Assembly: GCF_003063645.1 (NCBI RefSeq)
Contig: NZ_NESJ01000023.1
Location: forward strand, 1-58,441
Direction: 5' to 3'
DNA from: Limnohabitans sp. 2KL-51
GTDB taxonomy: Bacteria > Pseudomonadota > Gammaproteobacteria > Burkholderiales > Burkholderiaceae_C
Length of the DNA stretch: 58,441 nt
The notes beneath the pieces were generated by a model, which did no database searches, was not told the origin of the DNA, and saw nothing but the letters and a program-made list of their open reading frames with translations. The position numbers and the translations under genes are program-made. Shown here piece after piece: positions 36,966 through 45,322 of this stretch. Each line of letters begins with the position of its first letter. Position 1 is the stretch's first letter.

Positions 36966-38192
36966 TCAAGCCAATCGTGACTGTTGCTTTTGTACCGACT
37001 GCAGGATGGCTTGAGCAGTTCGCTGTCGAATGTCGAATCCACTGACCAGTTCGCGCCACTGATCCACCACGTCCAACATGCCATCGAGCCGCTGTAGGGC
37101 CCAACGCTGATCCAATCCGCCGTTCTGCGCCAATTGCATCAAGTGGCTGCGTTGGATGTTCAAACCCTCACCACAAACATCCATCTGGTGCTCACCCCCC
37201 GGACCCTGGCTGTAGGTCAAGTCAAAACACGGTGCCAGTTTCCAATGGCGTTGCGCGTCCATGCGGAAAGCCAAATTTTTGGGGTGGTCATCCCGGTTGT
37301 GGAACAACACATTGAAGACAGCGCGCTCAAACGCCTTTTGTACCTCGCGCTCATCGCGTGTCAGCATGCGCGTGGCGCGTAAAAAGGTCGTGTAGTCCAC
37401 CGCCGAGGGGATTCTGAAATCGGCGTGCAAGAAACCAGCCAACGAATGAATCGGGACGCGTTGGCCTTGCACCAGATCGAAGCGTTCAATGCCCAATGCT
37501 GCCTGTTTGGCACTCAAATCAAACACATGGGTGTCGGGTACATCCAAACCGCAAGCTCTGGACAGTTGGGCATAAAACGCCTCAATGGCACAGACCTCTT
37601 TGTGCTCGCCCATGGCCTGAAACTTGACCAACCAGCCTGACCCTGCGTGCATGGGTGTTGTGCTGATGCGTGCTGAAGCCGGATCGTAAAACACGAGTAC
37701 TTTGGGCCGGGCTCCCTGTGGTGAGCCCCCCAACAAGGCCAGGCGTTGCAGGGTTTCGGTGTCTGCGCCTTGCAAGACCAAAACAGTTTCCTGGGCCAGC
37801 GCCACCAGATCCACCGTGTCGGCCAGGACATCACCCTGTGTGTCGGGCTCGTAGGTTAGCGCGCCCATGCCACGATGGCCAATGAAGCTCAATCGGTCGA
37901 GTGGTGAAAATTGTTCTAACCGAATCCCTTGCTTTCTGAAGAGCTTGTCCATTAGCAGCATGCCCCAACCATCGGGCAATGAGTCTGCAAACAGGCCCGG
38001 CAAGCGCCACTGATGCGGGGGAAAATGCCCTATGGCCTGCTTTTGCAAAGGCAAATACCTCGGGGACAAGGACAAGCCTTCTGCCAAGGCTTGGGGTGAA
38101 TATTCAAACAGCAGTTGCTGACCATCGTCGGCCAAGGTGCCCAATGGCCAGTTTTCACCCCAACCTTGGTAGAGAACGTGCACTATTTTCAC
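36966..38192 (-). CDS. hipA: HipA-family serine/threonine kinase toxin
   Basis: Product of 408 residues from a GTG at 38192 that overlaps the hipB stop as GTGA; a longer in-frame extension upstream lies inside hipB. Motifs of HipA kinases are present: the phosphate-loop 'GGSPQGARPK' (155-164), ATP-binding Lys190 in 'WLVKFQ', 'GIERFDL', the catalytic 'HNRDDHPKN' (298-306) and the metal-binding 'APCFDLTYS'. HipA toxins phosphorylate tRNA synthetases and induce growth arrest; the partner HipB neutralises and represses. All key residues appear intact, so an active module is likely. Confidence 0.92.
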   Translation of the reverse strand: MKIVHVLYQGWGENWPLGTLADDGQQLLFEYSPQALAEGLSLSPRYLPLQKQAIGHFPPHQWRLPGLFADSLPDGWGMLLMDKLFRKQGIRLEQFSPLDRLSFIGHRGMGALTYEPDTQGDVLADTVDLVALAQETVLVLQGADTETLQRLALLGGSPQGARPKVLVFYDPASARISTTPMHAGSGWLVKFQAMGEHKEVCAIEAFYAQLSRACGLDVPDTHVFDLSAKQAALGIERFDLVQGQRVPIHSLAGFLHADFRIPSAVDYTTFLRATRMLTRDEREVQKAFERAVFNVLFHNRDDHPKNLAFRMDAQRHWKLAPCFDLTYSQGPGGEHQMDVCGEGLNIQRSHLMQLAQNGGLDQRWALQRLDGMLDVVDQWRELVSGFDIRQRTAQAILQSVQKQQSRLA

Positions 38193-38524
38193 AACTTGGC
38201 CTCGGCACCACGGCGCTTTCGGGTAACGCGCTGACGAGCGGGTTGTTGCTGTTTCGCCATATCGGCGATGGACGCGATCACAGGTTTGAACAGCGGCTGC
38301 AATTGCGCCTCTTGACCGAGGCACTGAACCAGTTTGATCCAAGAAGTCACTGAACCTTTGCCGGTGTTTTCAAGGGTGTTGAGCGTGCTGCGCGACACGC
38401 CCATGCGATGCGCCATGTCGGCTTGGGCGATTTCTTTTTGAACCCTCAGGTTTTTCAAGCGCTGCGCCAAGACCAGCGAAATCTCATCCACTGAGGAAAA
38501 ATTAAAGTCCAAAAATTCAGTCAT
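38189..38524 (-). CDS. hipB: HipB-like XRE-family antitoxin
   Basis: Product of 111 residues. The helix-turn-helix is 'LAQRLKNLRVQKEIAQADMAHRMGVSRSTLNTLENTGKGSVTSWIKLVQCLG', a Cro/CI-type domain. The C-terminal tail is basic ('ARQRVTRKRRGAEAKL'). It precedes hipA with a 4-base overlap, the usual antitoxin-first order. The 68 bases upstream, back to the dppF stop, are unusually AT-rich with several TTAAT words and probably contain the autoregulated promoter. No classic TATCC-type HipB operator is visible. Confidence 0.9.
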   Translation of the reverse strand: MTEFLDFNFSSVDEISLVLAQRLKNLRVQKEIAQADMAHRMGVSRSTLNTLENTGKGSVTSWIKLVQCLGQEAQLQPLFKPVIASIADMAKQQQPARQRVTRKRRGAEAKL

Positions 38525-38592
38525 TATTGAATTTAATCAAGTTAATGAATGATATTTTAATCTTTAAAGACCTTGTGTCTATCTCTCAATCA

Positions 38593-39600
38593 TCACACCA
38601 CCGCGTGACAAGCGATCTTGATGCCTTTGAAGTCGCGCAGAGCGGGGCGCTCTGCACGGCAAATGTCGGTGGCCTGCGGGCAGCGGGGGTGGAAGGTGCA
38701 ACCTGTAGGCGGGTTCAACGGGTTGGGTACTTCGCCTTGCACCGGGGTGCGGGCGCGGCCGGTGTCGTGCATCTTCGGAATCGCGTCCAGCAGCATCTGG
38801 GTGTAGGGGTGCTGAGGGTTGCCAAACAGCGTGTGTTTGTCGGCCAGCTCAACCAAACGGCCCAAATACATCACGCCCACCTGGTCGCTCACATGGCGCA
38901 CCACGGCCAGGTTGTGGCTGATGAACAAATACGTCAAACCGCGCTCGCGCTGCAGGTCTTTCATGATGTTGAGCACCTGCGCCTGCACGCTCACGTCGAG
39001 CGCGGAGGTCGGCTCGTCGCACACCAAAAACTCGGGCGCGGTGGCCAGAGCGCGTGCGATTGAAATGCGCTGACGCTGACCGCCCGAAAACTGGTGCGGG
39101 TACTTGACCATGTCCAGCGGCGACAAGCCCACCGACTTGAGCAACTCGGCCACGCGGGCTTTGAGCTCTTCGGCGTCGCTGATCAAGCCATGCTCTTTGA
39201 GCGGTTCGCCAATGATGTCGTCCACCGTCCAGCGCGGGTTCAGGCTGGCGTAGGGGTCTTGGAAAATCATCTGGATGCGCTGGCGCATCTTTTGCGCATC
39301 GCTCGACTTGAAAGCCGCGTGCGCGTCTTGCCCGTCAAAGGTCAGGCCACCGCGTGTGGGCTCGTACAGGCCCACCAGCAAGCGCGCCACCGTGCTTTTG
39401 CCGCAACCGGACTCGCCCACCAGGGCCAGGGTTTTACCGCGTTCGATTTCAAAACTCACGCCGTCCACGGCATTGAGCAGTTGGCGCGGTTTGCCCTCGA
39501 TCACGCGGTTGAGCCAGGGGGCCGACACGTCAAAAGTTTTGGCCAGATCGTGCGCCACGACCAGTGGCTGGGGTTTGGCGTTGGTCATGTTGTCGCTCAT
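38593..39600 (-). CDS. dppF: Dipeptide/oligopeptide ABC transporter ATPase DppF-like
   Basis: Product of 335 residues. Walker A 'GESGCGKST', Q loop 'MIFQDPYASLNPRWTV', signature 'FSGGQRQRISIARAL' and Walker B 'FLVCDEPTSALD' are intact. The C-terminal oligopeptide-type extension ends 'CTFHPRCPQATDICRAERPALRD', whose Cys residues are typical of this subfamily. It pairs with DppD to power peptide uptake. Last gene of the seven-gene operon; it overlaps dppD as ATGA. hipBA follows 68 bases downstream on the same strand. Confidence 0.95.
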   Translation of the reverse strand: MSDNMTNAKPQPLVVAHDLAKTFDVSAPWLNRVIEGKPRQLLNAVDGVSFEIERGKTLALVGESGCGKSTVARLLVGLYEPTRGGLTFDGQDAHAAFKSSDAQKMRQRIQMIFQDPYASLNPRWTVDDIIGEPLKEHGLISDAEELKARVAELLKSVGLSPLDMVKYPHQFSGGQRQRISIARALATAPEFLVCDEPTSALDVSVQAQVLNIMKDLQRERGLTYLFISHNLAVVRHVSDQVGVMYLGRLVELADKHTLFGNPQHPYTQMLLDAIPKMHDTGRARTPVQGEVPNPLNPPTGCTFHPRCPQATDICRAERPALRDFKGIKIACHAVV

Positions 39601-40565
39601 GCGGCGCTCCCGTCATGCAACCAGCAAGCGGCCATATTGGCGCCCGCCTGGACCAAATCGGGCCGCTCTTGGCGGCAGCGGTCAAAGGCTTTGGGGCAGC
39701 GCGGATTAAAGGCGCAGCCTTGCGGGATGGCGTTCAGGCGCGGCATGGCACCGTCAATTTGGTTCAGGCGTTCGCGGTCACTGTCCATGTCGGGAATCGA
39801 GGCCATCAGGCCTGCGGTGTACGGGTGTGCCGGGTGGTTGATGACCTGGTGCACCGGGCCGATTTCGGCCACACGCCCGGCGTACAGCACCGCCACACGG
39901 TCGCAGGTTTCGGCGATCACGCCCATGTCGTGCGTGATCAACATCACGGCAGCGCCCCGGTCTTTGCAGACCTTTTTGAGCAGGCTGATGATCTGCGCCT
40001 GGATGGACACGTCAAGCGCGGTGGTCGGCTCGTCGGCCACGATGAGTTGCGGCTCGGCCGCCAAGGCCAGGGCAATCACCACGCGTTGGCGCATGCCGCC
40101 CGAGAACTGGTGCGGGTAATGGTCGATGCGCTCTTCGGCGGCCGAAATGCCGGTGTCCTTGAGCAGCTGGATGGCGCGCTGGCGTGCCTCCTGGGGCGTT
40201 ACCGGCAGGTGGGCCAAGATGGTTTCGGTCAGCTGTCTGCCGATGGAGTACAGCGGGTTGAGCGAGGTCAGCGGGTCCTGAAAAATCGCACCGATCTTGC
40301 GGCCCCGAATGTGGCGCATCTCGTCGTTGTTCAGGTGATCGATGCGCTGGCCTTCGAGCAGGATTTGCCCCCCGGCCACACGGCCCGGTGGCTCCAACAG
40401 GCCAATGATGGCCGCGCCCGTGAGCGATTTGCCCGCACCCGATTCGCCCACCACGCCCAAAATTTCACCGGGGGCGATGTCGAAAGAAATATCGTCGAGC
40501 GCACGCAACGTACCGTGGCGGCTGGGGAATTCCACCACCAGGTTTTTAACTTGTAAAAGACTCAT
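39597..40565 (-). CDS. dppD: Dipeptide/oligopeptide ABC transporter ATPase DppD-like
   Basis: Product of 322 residues. Walker A 'GESGAGKSL', signature 'FSGGMRQRVVIALAL' and Walker B 'LIVADEPTTALDV' are present, with 'GLMASIPDMDSDRERLNQIDGAMPRL' and 'GCAFNPRCPKAFDRCRQERPDL' of the oligopeptide C-terminal domain. It forms the ATPase heterodimer with DppF. It overlaps dppC upstream and dppF downstream by 4 bases each, so the three are translated as a unit. Confidence 0.95.
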   Translation of the reverse strand: MSLLQVKNLVVEFPSRHGTLRALDDISFDIAPGEILGVVGESGAGKSLTGAAIIGLLEPPGRVAGGQILLEGQRIDHLNNDEMRHIRGRKIGAIFQDPLTSLNPLYSIGRQLTETILAHLPVTPQEARQRAIQLLKDTGISAAEERIDHYPHQFSGGMRQRVVIALALAAEPQLIVADEPTTALDVSIQAQIISLLKKVCKDRGAAVMLITHDMGVIAETCDRVAVLYAGRVAEIGPVHQVINHPAHPYTAGLMASIPDMDSDRERLNQIDGAMPRLNAIPQGCAFNPRCPKAFDRCRQERPDLVQAGANMAACWLHDGSAA

Positions 40566-41470
40566 CGCAATCTCGGATTCAGCGCATCGCGCAACCAGTC
40601 ACCCAGCAAGTTGACCGACAAGGCGATCACCACCAGCATCAGGCCCGGGAAAATCGTGATCCACCACTCGCCCGAGAACAGATAGTCGTTGCCCACGCGA
40701 ATCAGTGTGCCCAGCGAGGGCGAGGTGGGCGGTGCGCCCACGCCCAAAAATGACAGCGTGGCTTCGGTGATGATGGCTGTCGCCACCTGAATGGTCGCCA
40801 GCACCATGACGGGGCCCATCACATTGGGCAACACATGCTTGAACATGATGCGCAGCGGCGCCACGCCCGTCACGCGGGCGGCTTGCACGTATTCTTTGTT
40901 GCGCTCCACCAAAGTGGTGCCGCGCACCGTGCGGGCGTATTGCACCCAGCCCGTGAGCGAGATCGAGATGATCAGCACACCAAAGGCCAGCGATTCGTGC
41001 GCATTGGGAAACAGGGCACGCCCCACGCCCGCGATCAAGAGCGCCACCAAAATGGCCGGAAAGGACAGCATCACATCGCACAGGCGCATGAGCAAAGCGT
41101 CGAGCCAGCCGCCCTTGAAACCTGCCAACAAGCCCAGACCCACACCGACCACCACCGACAAGAGGACCGAAGCCAAGCCGACGATCAAAGAAATGCGCGA
41201 ACCATAGATCAGGGCCGACAAAATGTCGCGCCCCTGATCGTCGGTGCCCAACAAAAACTTGGAAGTGCCGCCTTCCATCCAGGCGGGCGGCAAGCGGGCG
41301 TCGCTCAACTCCAGCGTGGCCAGGTCAAACGGGTTGGTGGGCGACACCCAGCCGGCAAAGACTGAACAAAAAAGACAAATGAAGGCGATGGCAGCCGCCA
41401 CCATCGCCATGGGCGATTGGCGGAAGCTGTAACCGACGTCGCTGTTCAGCCAACGTTTCAAAGCGTTCAT
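40562..41470 (-). CDS. dppC: Peptide ABC transporter permease DppC-like
   Basis: Product of 302 residues. A cytoplasmic N-terminus leads to one helix ('MAMVAAAIAFICLFCSVFAGWV'), then a periplasmic 'LGTDDQGRDILSALIYGSRISL' typical of DppC/OppC. The five-helix core contains the EAA-type loop ('EYVQAARVTGVAPLRIMFKHVLPNVMGP'). It partners the DppB-like permease encoded three genes upstream. It follows dppA (second binding protein) by 3 bases and overlaps dppD. Confidence 0.94.
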   Translation of the reverse strand: MNALKRWLNSDVGYSFRQSPMAMVAAAIAFICLFCSVFAGWVSPTNPFDLATLELSDARLPPAWMEGGTSKFLLGTDDQGRDILSALIYGSRISLIVGLASVLLSVVVGVGLGLLAGFKGGWLDALLMRLCDVMLSFPAILVALLIAGVGRALFPNAHESLAFGVLIISISLTGWVQYARTVRGTTLVERNKEYVQAARVTGVAPLRIMFKHVLPNVMGPVMVLATIQVATAIITEATLSFLGVGAPPTSPSLGTLIRVGNDYLFSGEWWITIFPGLMLVVIALSVNLLGDWLRDALNPRLR

Positions 41471-41473
41471 GGA

Positions 41474-43054
41474 TTACTTCACCGTGATGAATTTCCAAGC
41501 CATGCCGTTGTCAGGAAACTGCACCAACTCGATGTTTTTCTTGGCCGCCCAGTTCAGCGCTTGCTGGTGCAAAGGCAGATGACCCACGTCGTCCTGGTGG
41601 ATCTTCATGGCTTCGCGGATCATCTCGTTGCGCTTTTTCTGGTCGGTTTCAGACGCCACTTTGTCGGTCAACTCATCCACCTTGGGGTTGCTGTAAGCGC
41701 CCAAGTTGAACTGGCCGCGGCCACCGTCACCGGGGGTGGACAAGATGGGGTACATCACGTTGTGCGCGTCCACGGTGCTGGCGGTCCAGCCCAGCATGTA
41801 AAAGCTGGTGTTTCGGCTCAAGATCTTCGGAAAGTAAGTGCCCTTGGTCTCGGCTTCCAGGTTGATCTTGACGCCCACCTTGGCCAGATTAGCGGCAACG
41901 GCCTGGCAGATTTCTGCGTCGTTGACGTAGCGGTCGTTCGGGCAGTTCATCTTGACTTCAAAACCATTGGGGTAGCCCGCTTCGGCCAGCAATTTCTTGG
42001 AGGCTTCAACGTCGAAAGGCAAACGCTTGGCCAAGTCGGCCGGGAAGCCATTGACTTGTGGGGGGTACATCAGCGCCAAAGGCGTGGCGGCACCGCGCAT
42101 CACGCGACTCTTGATGGTGTCGATATCAATGGCTTGGTAGAAAGCCTTGCGCACACGGACGTCCTTGAAGGGGTTTTTGCCCTTCACGTTGGAGTACAGC
42201 AGCTCGTCACGCTTTTGGTCCATGCCCAGAAAAATGGCACGCAACTCGGGGCCTTGCAGCACCTTGAGTTTGTCGTTGGCCTTCAGGCGCTCCACGTCTT
42301 GCACGGGCACAGGCTCCATCACATCGAGTTCACCCGACATCATGGCCGCCACGCGGGTGGCGTCGTTGCCAATCACGCTGAAAATGACCTCGTCCACATT
42401 GCCAGGAATCGTGCCCCAGTAGTTGCCGCTGCGCGTGAACGTGGTCCGAATGCTGGGCTGACGCTCACGGACACGGAAAGGACCCGTGCCGTTGGCACGG
42501 AAAGATGCTGCGTTTTCAATGCCTTTGCGGCGGTCCACCGGCTTGGTGGCCTGGTTGTCTTCACACCACTTCTTGCTCATGATGGCCCAGTGGGTGATCA
42601 GCTCGGGCACGATCGGGAAGGGCGCGTTGGTGATGATGTCAATCGTGTGGTCGTTGATCTTTTTGATCTCTTTGAACTGGCCCACATAGCTCTTCATGTC
42701 GGAGCCATCGCCCTTGGCGCGCTCGTAGCTGAAGATCACGTCGTCAGCCGTAAAGGGTGTGCCGTCATGGAACTTGACGCCTTTGCGCAACTCAAATCGC
42801 CAGACAGTGGGAGAGGTCTGCTTCCAGCTGGTGGCCAGCAGGGGGGTGAGCTTGTAGTTAGCGTCGCGAGAGACCAAAGTCTCATAAACGTTTTCGACCA
42901 CCGAAATTTGCAATGACTCGTTAAGCGAGTGCGGGTCCATGGACAAAGCGTCGCCTTGGTTGCCCACGCGCAAGGTCACGGCTGAGGCCGATGCCGCCGT
43001 CAAGGCCAGCACAGTGGCCAAAGTAGCCACGAGAGGATTGAGTTTGAAAGCCAT
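41474..43054 (-). CDS. dppA: Peptide ABC transporter substrate-binding protein, second copy in operon
   Basis: Product of 526 residues from the ATG at 43054, preceded by AGGAG. A signal peptide (MAFKLNPLVATLATVLALTAASASA) is followed by an SBP_bac_5 (cluster C) domain: 'SLNESLQISVVENVYETLVSRDANYKLTPLLATSWKQTSPTVWRFELRKGVKFHDGTPFTADDV'. It captures peptides or related ligands in the periplasm. It is similar in plan to the first-gene binding protein of the same operon ('GYPNGFEVKMNCPNDRYVNDAEICQAVAANLAKVG' in both, with changes), suggesting a duplication. It lies between the M20 hydrolase and dppC. Confidence 0.94.
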   Translation of the reverse strand: MAFKLNPLVATLATVLALTAASASAVTLRVGNQGDALSMDPHSLNESLQISVVENVYETLVSRDANYKLTPLLATSWKQTSPTVWRFELRKGVKFHDGTPFTADDVIFSYERAKGDGSDMKSYVGQFKEIKKINDHTIDIITNAPFPIVPELITHWAIMSKKWCEDNQATKPVDRRKGIENAASFRANGTGPFRVRERQPSIRTTFTRSGNYWGTIPGNVDEVIFSVIGNDATRVAAMMSGELDVMEPVPVQDVERLKANDKLKVLQGPELRAIFLGMDQKRDELLYSNVKGKNPFKDVRVRKAFYQAIDIDTIKSRVMRGAATPLALMYPPQVNGFPADLAKRLPFDVEASKKLLAEAGYPNGFEVKMNCPNDRYVNDAEICQAVAANLAKVGVKINLEAETKGTYFPKILSRNTSFYMLGWTASTVDAHNVMYPILSTPGDGGRGQFNLGAYSNPKVDELTDKVASETDQKKRNEMIREAMKIHQDDVGHLPLHQQALNWAAKKNIELVQFPDNGMAWKFITVK

Positions 43055-43100
43055 GGATATCTCCTTGTTGAATGAACTCACTGAACCAAATCAAAAAACA

Positions 43101-44345
43101 TCATGTGTTGAGCAAGGGCAGCGCCTGCTCTACCAAACTGGCGTGCAATGCTGCTCCGAGTGGCAAGATTTCGTCGTTGAAATCGTAGCGGCTGTTGTGC
43201 AGCGGGTGCGGCCCCGGGCCGTGCGGCAGGCCTTGGCCAATGCGTATGTAAGCGCCGGGCTTGGCTTGCAGCATGAATGAAAAATCTTCGCCGCCCATGC
43301 TGGGCAGCATGTCGCGCCAGACCTTGTCTTCGCCCACCAAAGCCGCAGCCACATCGCAGGCAAACTGCGCTTCGGGCACGGTGTTCACGGTGGCGGGGTA
43401 GACGCGTTCGTAAGTCAATTCGGCCGAGGCCCCAAAGCCCTGTGCCACACCATTGCACAAGGCGCGCAAACGGTCTTCGATCTGGTCTTGCACGCGCTCG
43501 CTGTAAGTTCGCACCGTGCCCACCAATGTGGCTTCGCCCGGAATCACGCTCATGGCACCGGGGTGGCCTGCTTGCATGGAGCAAATGCTGATGACCGCTT
43601 GGTCAAACGCCGACAGGTTGCGCGAGACCACGCTTTGCGCGGCCGTGATGATGTGCCCGGCCACCAGCACCGGGTCAACACTCTGCTGCGGGCGGGCACC
43701 GTGCCCGCCTTTGCCGATGATGCGGATCTCGATGCGGTCCACCGCCGCCTGCATGGGACCGGGGGTGATGCCGATCACGCCGAAGGGCATATCGGGGGAG
43801 TTGTGTTGGGCATAGACCTGCTCACAGGGAAAGCGCTCAAACAGGCCGTCTTGCATCATGGCGCGGGCACCCGCATAGCCTTCTTCTCCGGGCTGAAAAA
43901 TCAGCACGGCCGTGCCGTCAAAGCGCCGTGTTTCTGCCAGGTAGCGGGCTGCGCCCATCAGCATGGCGGTGTGGCCGTCGTGGCCGCAACCGTGCATGAG
44001 GCCGGGAGTTCCAGATTTCCAGGTGCATTCGTTGTGCTCGGTCAGCGGCAGCGCGTCCATGTCGGCGCGCAGGCCCAACATGCGGCCGGGGTTGCTGGCC
44101 GAGCGGCCCTGGCCGTGCACCAAGGCGACCACGCCGGTTTTGCCAATGCCGGTGTGGATGCTGTCCACGCCGCACACCTGCAGCATTTCGGCAACTCGGC
44201 GTGCGGTGTACACCTCTTCAAAGCCCAACTCGGGGTGGGCATGCAGGTCGCGCCGAAAGGCCGTGAGCTCGGGATGGAACTGGGCGATGCGCGCAAACGC
44301 AGCGCCCCGCGCCAACACCGATTGCAGTGAAGCGCCCACGTTCAA
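43101..44345 (-). CDS. M20-family amidohydrolase (hippurate hydrolase/aminoacylase-like)
   Basis: Product of 414 residues. It starts at a TTG that overlaps the dppB stop as TTGA; a GTG two codons later is an alternative. Metal-binding motifs of M20D peptidases are intact: 'GLRADMDALPLTEHN', 'GCGHDGHTAMLMGAARYL', 'IFQPGEEGYAGARAM' and 'MGGEDFSFMLQ'. Such enzymes hydrolyse N-acyl amino acids, indole conjugates or dipeptides, often in the cytoplasm. Its place inside a peptide-transporter operon suggests that it processes the imported substrate. Confidence 0.9.
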   Translation of the reverse strand: MNVGASLQSVLARGAAFARIAQFHPELTAFRRDLHAHPELGFEEVYTARRVAEMLQVCGVDSIHTGIGKTGVVALVHGQGRSASNPGRMLGLRADMDALPLTEHNECTWKSGTPGLMHGCGHDGHTAMLMGAARYLAETRRFDGTAVLIFQPGEEGYAGARAMMQDGLFERFPCEQVYAQHNSPDMPFGVIGITPGPMQAAVDRIEIRIIGKGGHGARPQQSVDPVLVAGHIITAAQSVVSRNLSAFDQAVISICSMQAGHPGAMSVIPGEATLVGTVRTYSERVQDQIEDRLRALCNGVAQGFGASAELTYERVYPATVNTVPEAQFACDVAAALVGEDKVWRDMLPSMGGEDFSFMLQAKPGAYIRIGQGLPHGPGPHPLHNSRYDFNDEILPLGAALHASLVEQALPLLNT

Positions 44346-45322
44346 TGGCCTCCGGGCTTGCCCACGCGCAGGCGCGGGTCCACCACAAAATACAGCAGGT
44401 CAACAATCAGGTTGATGACCACAAAGATCAACGCGATCAGGCACAAATAAGCGGCCATGACCGGGATGTCGGCAAAGGTCACCGCCTGGATGAACAGCAA
44501 GCCCATGCCGGGCCATTGGAACACCGTCTCGGTGATGATGGCAAAGGCAATCAGGCCGCCCAACTGCAAGCCGGTGATGGTCATCACCGGCACCAGCGTG
44601 TTTTTGAGGGCATGGCCAAAGTGGATGGCGCGGTTGGACAGGCCGCGGGCACGGGCAAACTTGATGTAGTCGGTGCGCAGCACCTCCAGCATCTCGGCGC
44701 GCACCAGACGCATGATGAGCGTGAGCTGAAAAATAGCCAGTGTGACGGCCGGCAACACGATGTGGTGCCAGCCCTTGGCCGTCATCAGCCCGCTCGACCA
44801 CCAACCCATCTGGATCACTTCACCCCGGCCAAAGCTGGGGAACCAGCCCAAGATCACGGCGAACACCAGAATCAACAAAATGCCGATCAAGAAGGTGGGC
44901 AGGGACACGCCCAGCAGCGACACCGTCATGATGAACTGGCTGGCCCAAGTGCCCCGGCGCAGCGCCGCATACACCCCCATGGGGATACCGATCACCAGCG
45001 CCATGGTGGCGGCCACCAAAGCCAGCTCCAGCGTGGCGGGCAAGCGCTCAGCGATCAGGCGCGAGACCTTGGCGCCTTGCCGCAGGCTGAGACCAAACTC
45101 GCCTTGCACCGCGTTGACCAAAAAGTGGCCAAACTGCACAAAGAAAGGCTGGTCCAAACCCAAGTCCGATCGCAGCAAGTCAATCTGCTCTTTGGTGGCG
45201 TCTTGCCCCAGCAAAAACACAACCGGATCGCCCACATACTGGAACAGCAAAAACGCGATGAACGCGACCGTGACCATGACGATCACGGCCTGGATCAACC
45301 GCTGCAAGATGAAAGCGAGCAT
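44342..45322 (-). CDS. dppB: Peptide ABC transporter permease DppB-like
   Basis: Product of 326 residues with six predicted helices. It begins 'MLAFILQRLIQAVIVMVTVAFIAFLLFQYVGDPV', the conserved DppB N-terminus, and contains the EAA loop 'LRTDYIKFARARGLSNRAIHFGHALKNTLVPV' and ends 'DLLYFVVDPRLRVGKPGGH'. It overlaps the first binding-protein gene by one base (TGATG) and the hydrolase gene by four. DppB and DppC are separated here by two genes, unlike the usual adjacent order. Confidence 0.94.
   Translation of the reverse strand: MLAFILQRLIQAVIVMVTVAFIAFLLFQYVGDPVVFLLGQDATKEQIDLLRSDLGLDQPFFVQFGHFLVNAVQGEFGLSLRQGAKVSRLIAERLPATLELALVAATMALVIGIPMGVYAALRRGTWASQFIMTVSLLGVSLPTFLIGILLILVFAVILGWFPSFGRGEVIQMGWWSSGLMTAKGWHHIVLPAVTLAIFQLTLIMRLVRAEMLEVLRTDYIKFARARGLSNRAIHFGHALKNTLVPVMTITGLQLGGLIAFAIITETVFQWPGMGLLFIQAVTFADIPVMAAYLCLIALIFVVINLIVDLLYFVVDPRLRVGKPGGH

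Noticed and set aside
41417..42916. 499-codon frame antisense to the second peptide-binding protein
   Set aside because: Mirror of a real gene; composition (His/Val/Gly-rich) is typical of antisense frames in GC-rich DNA.
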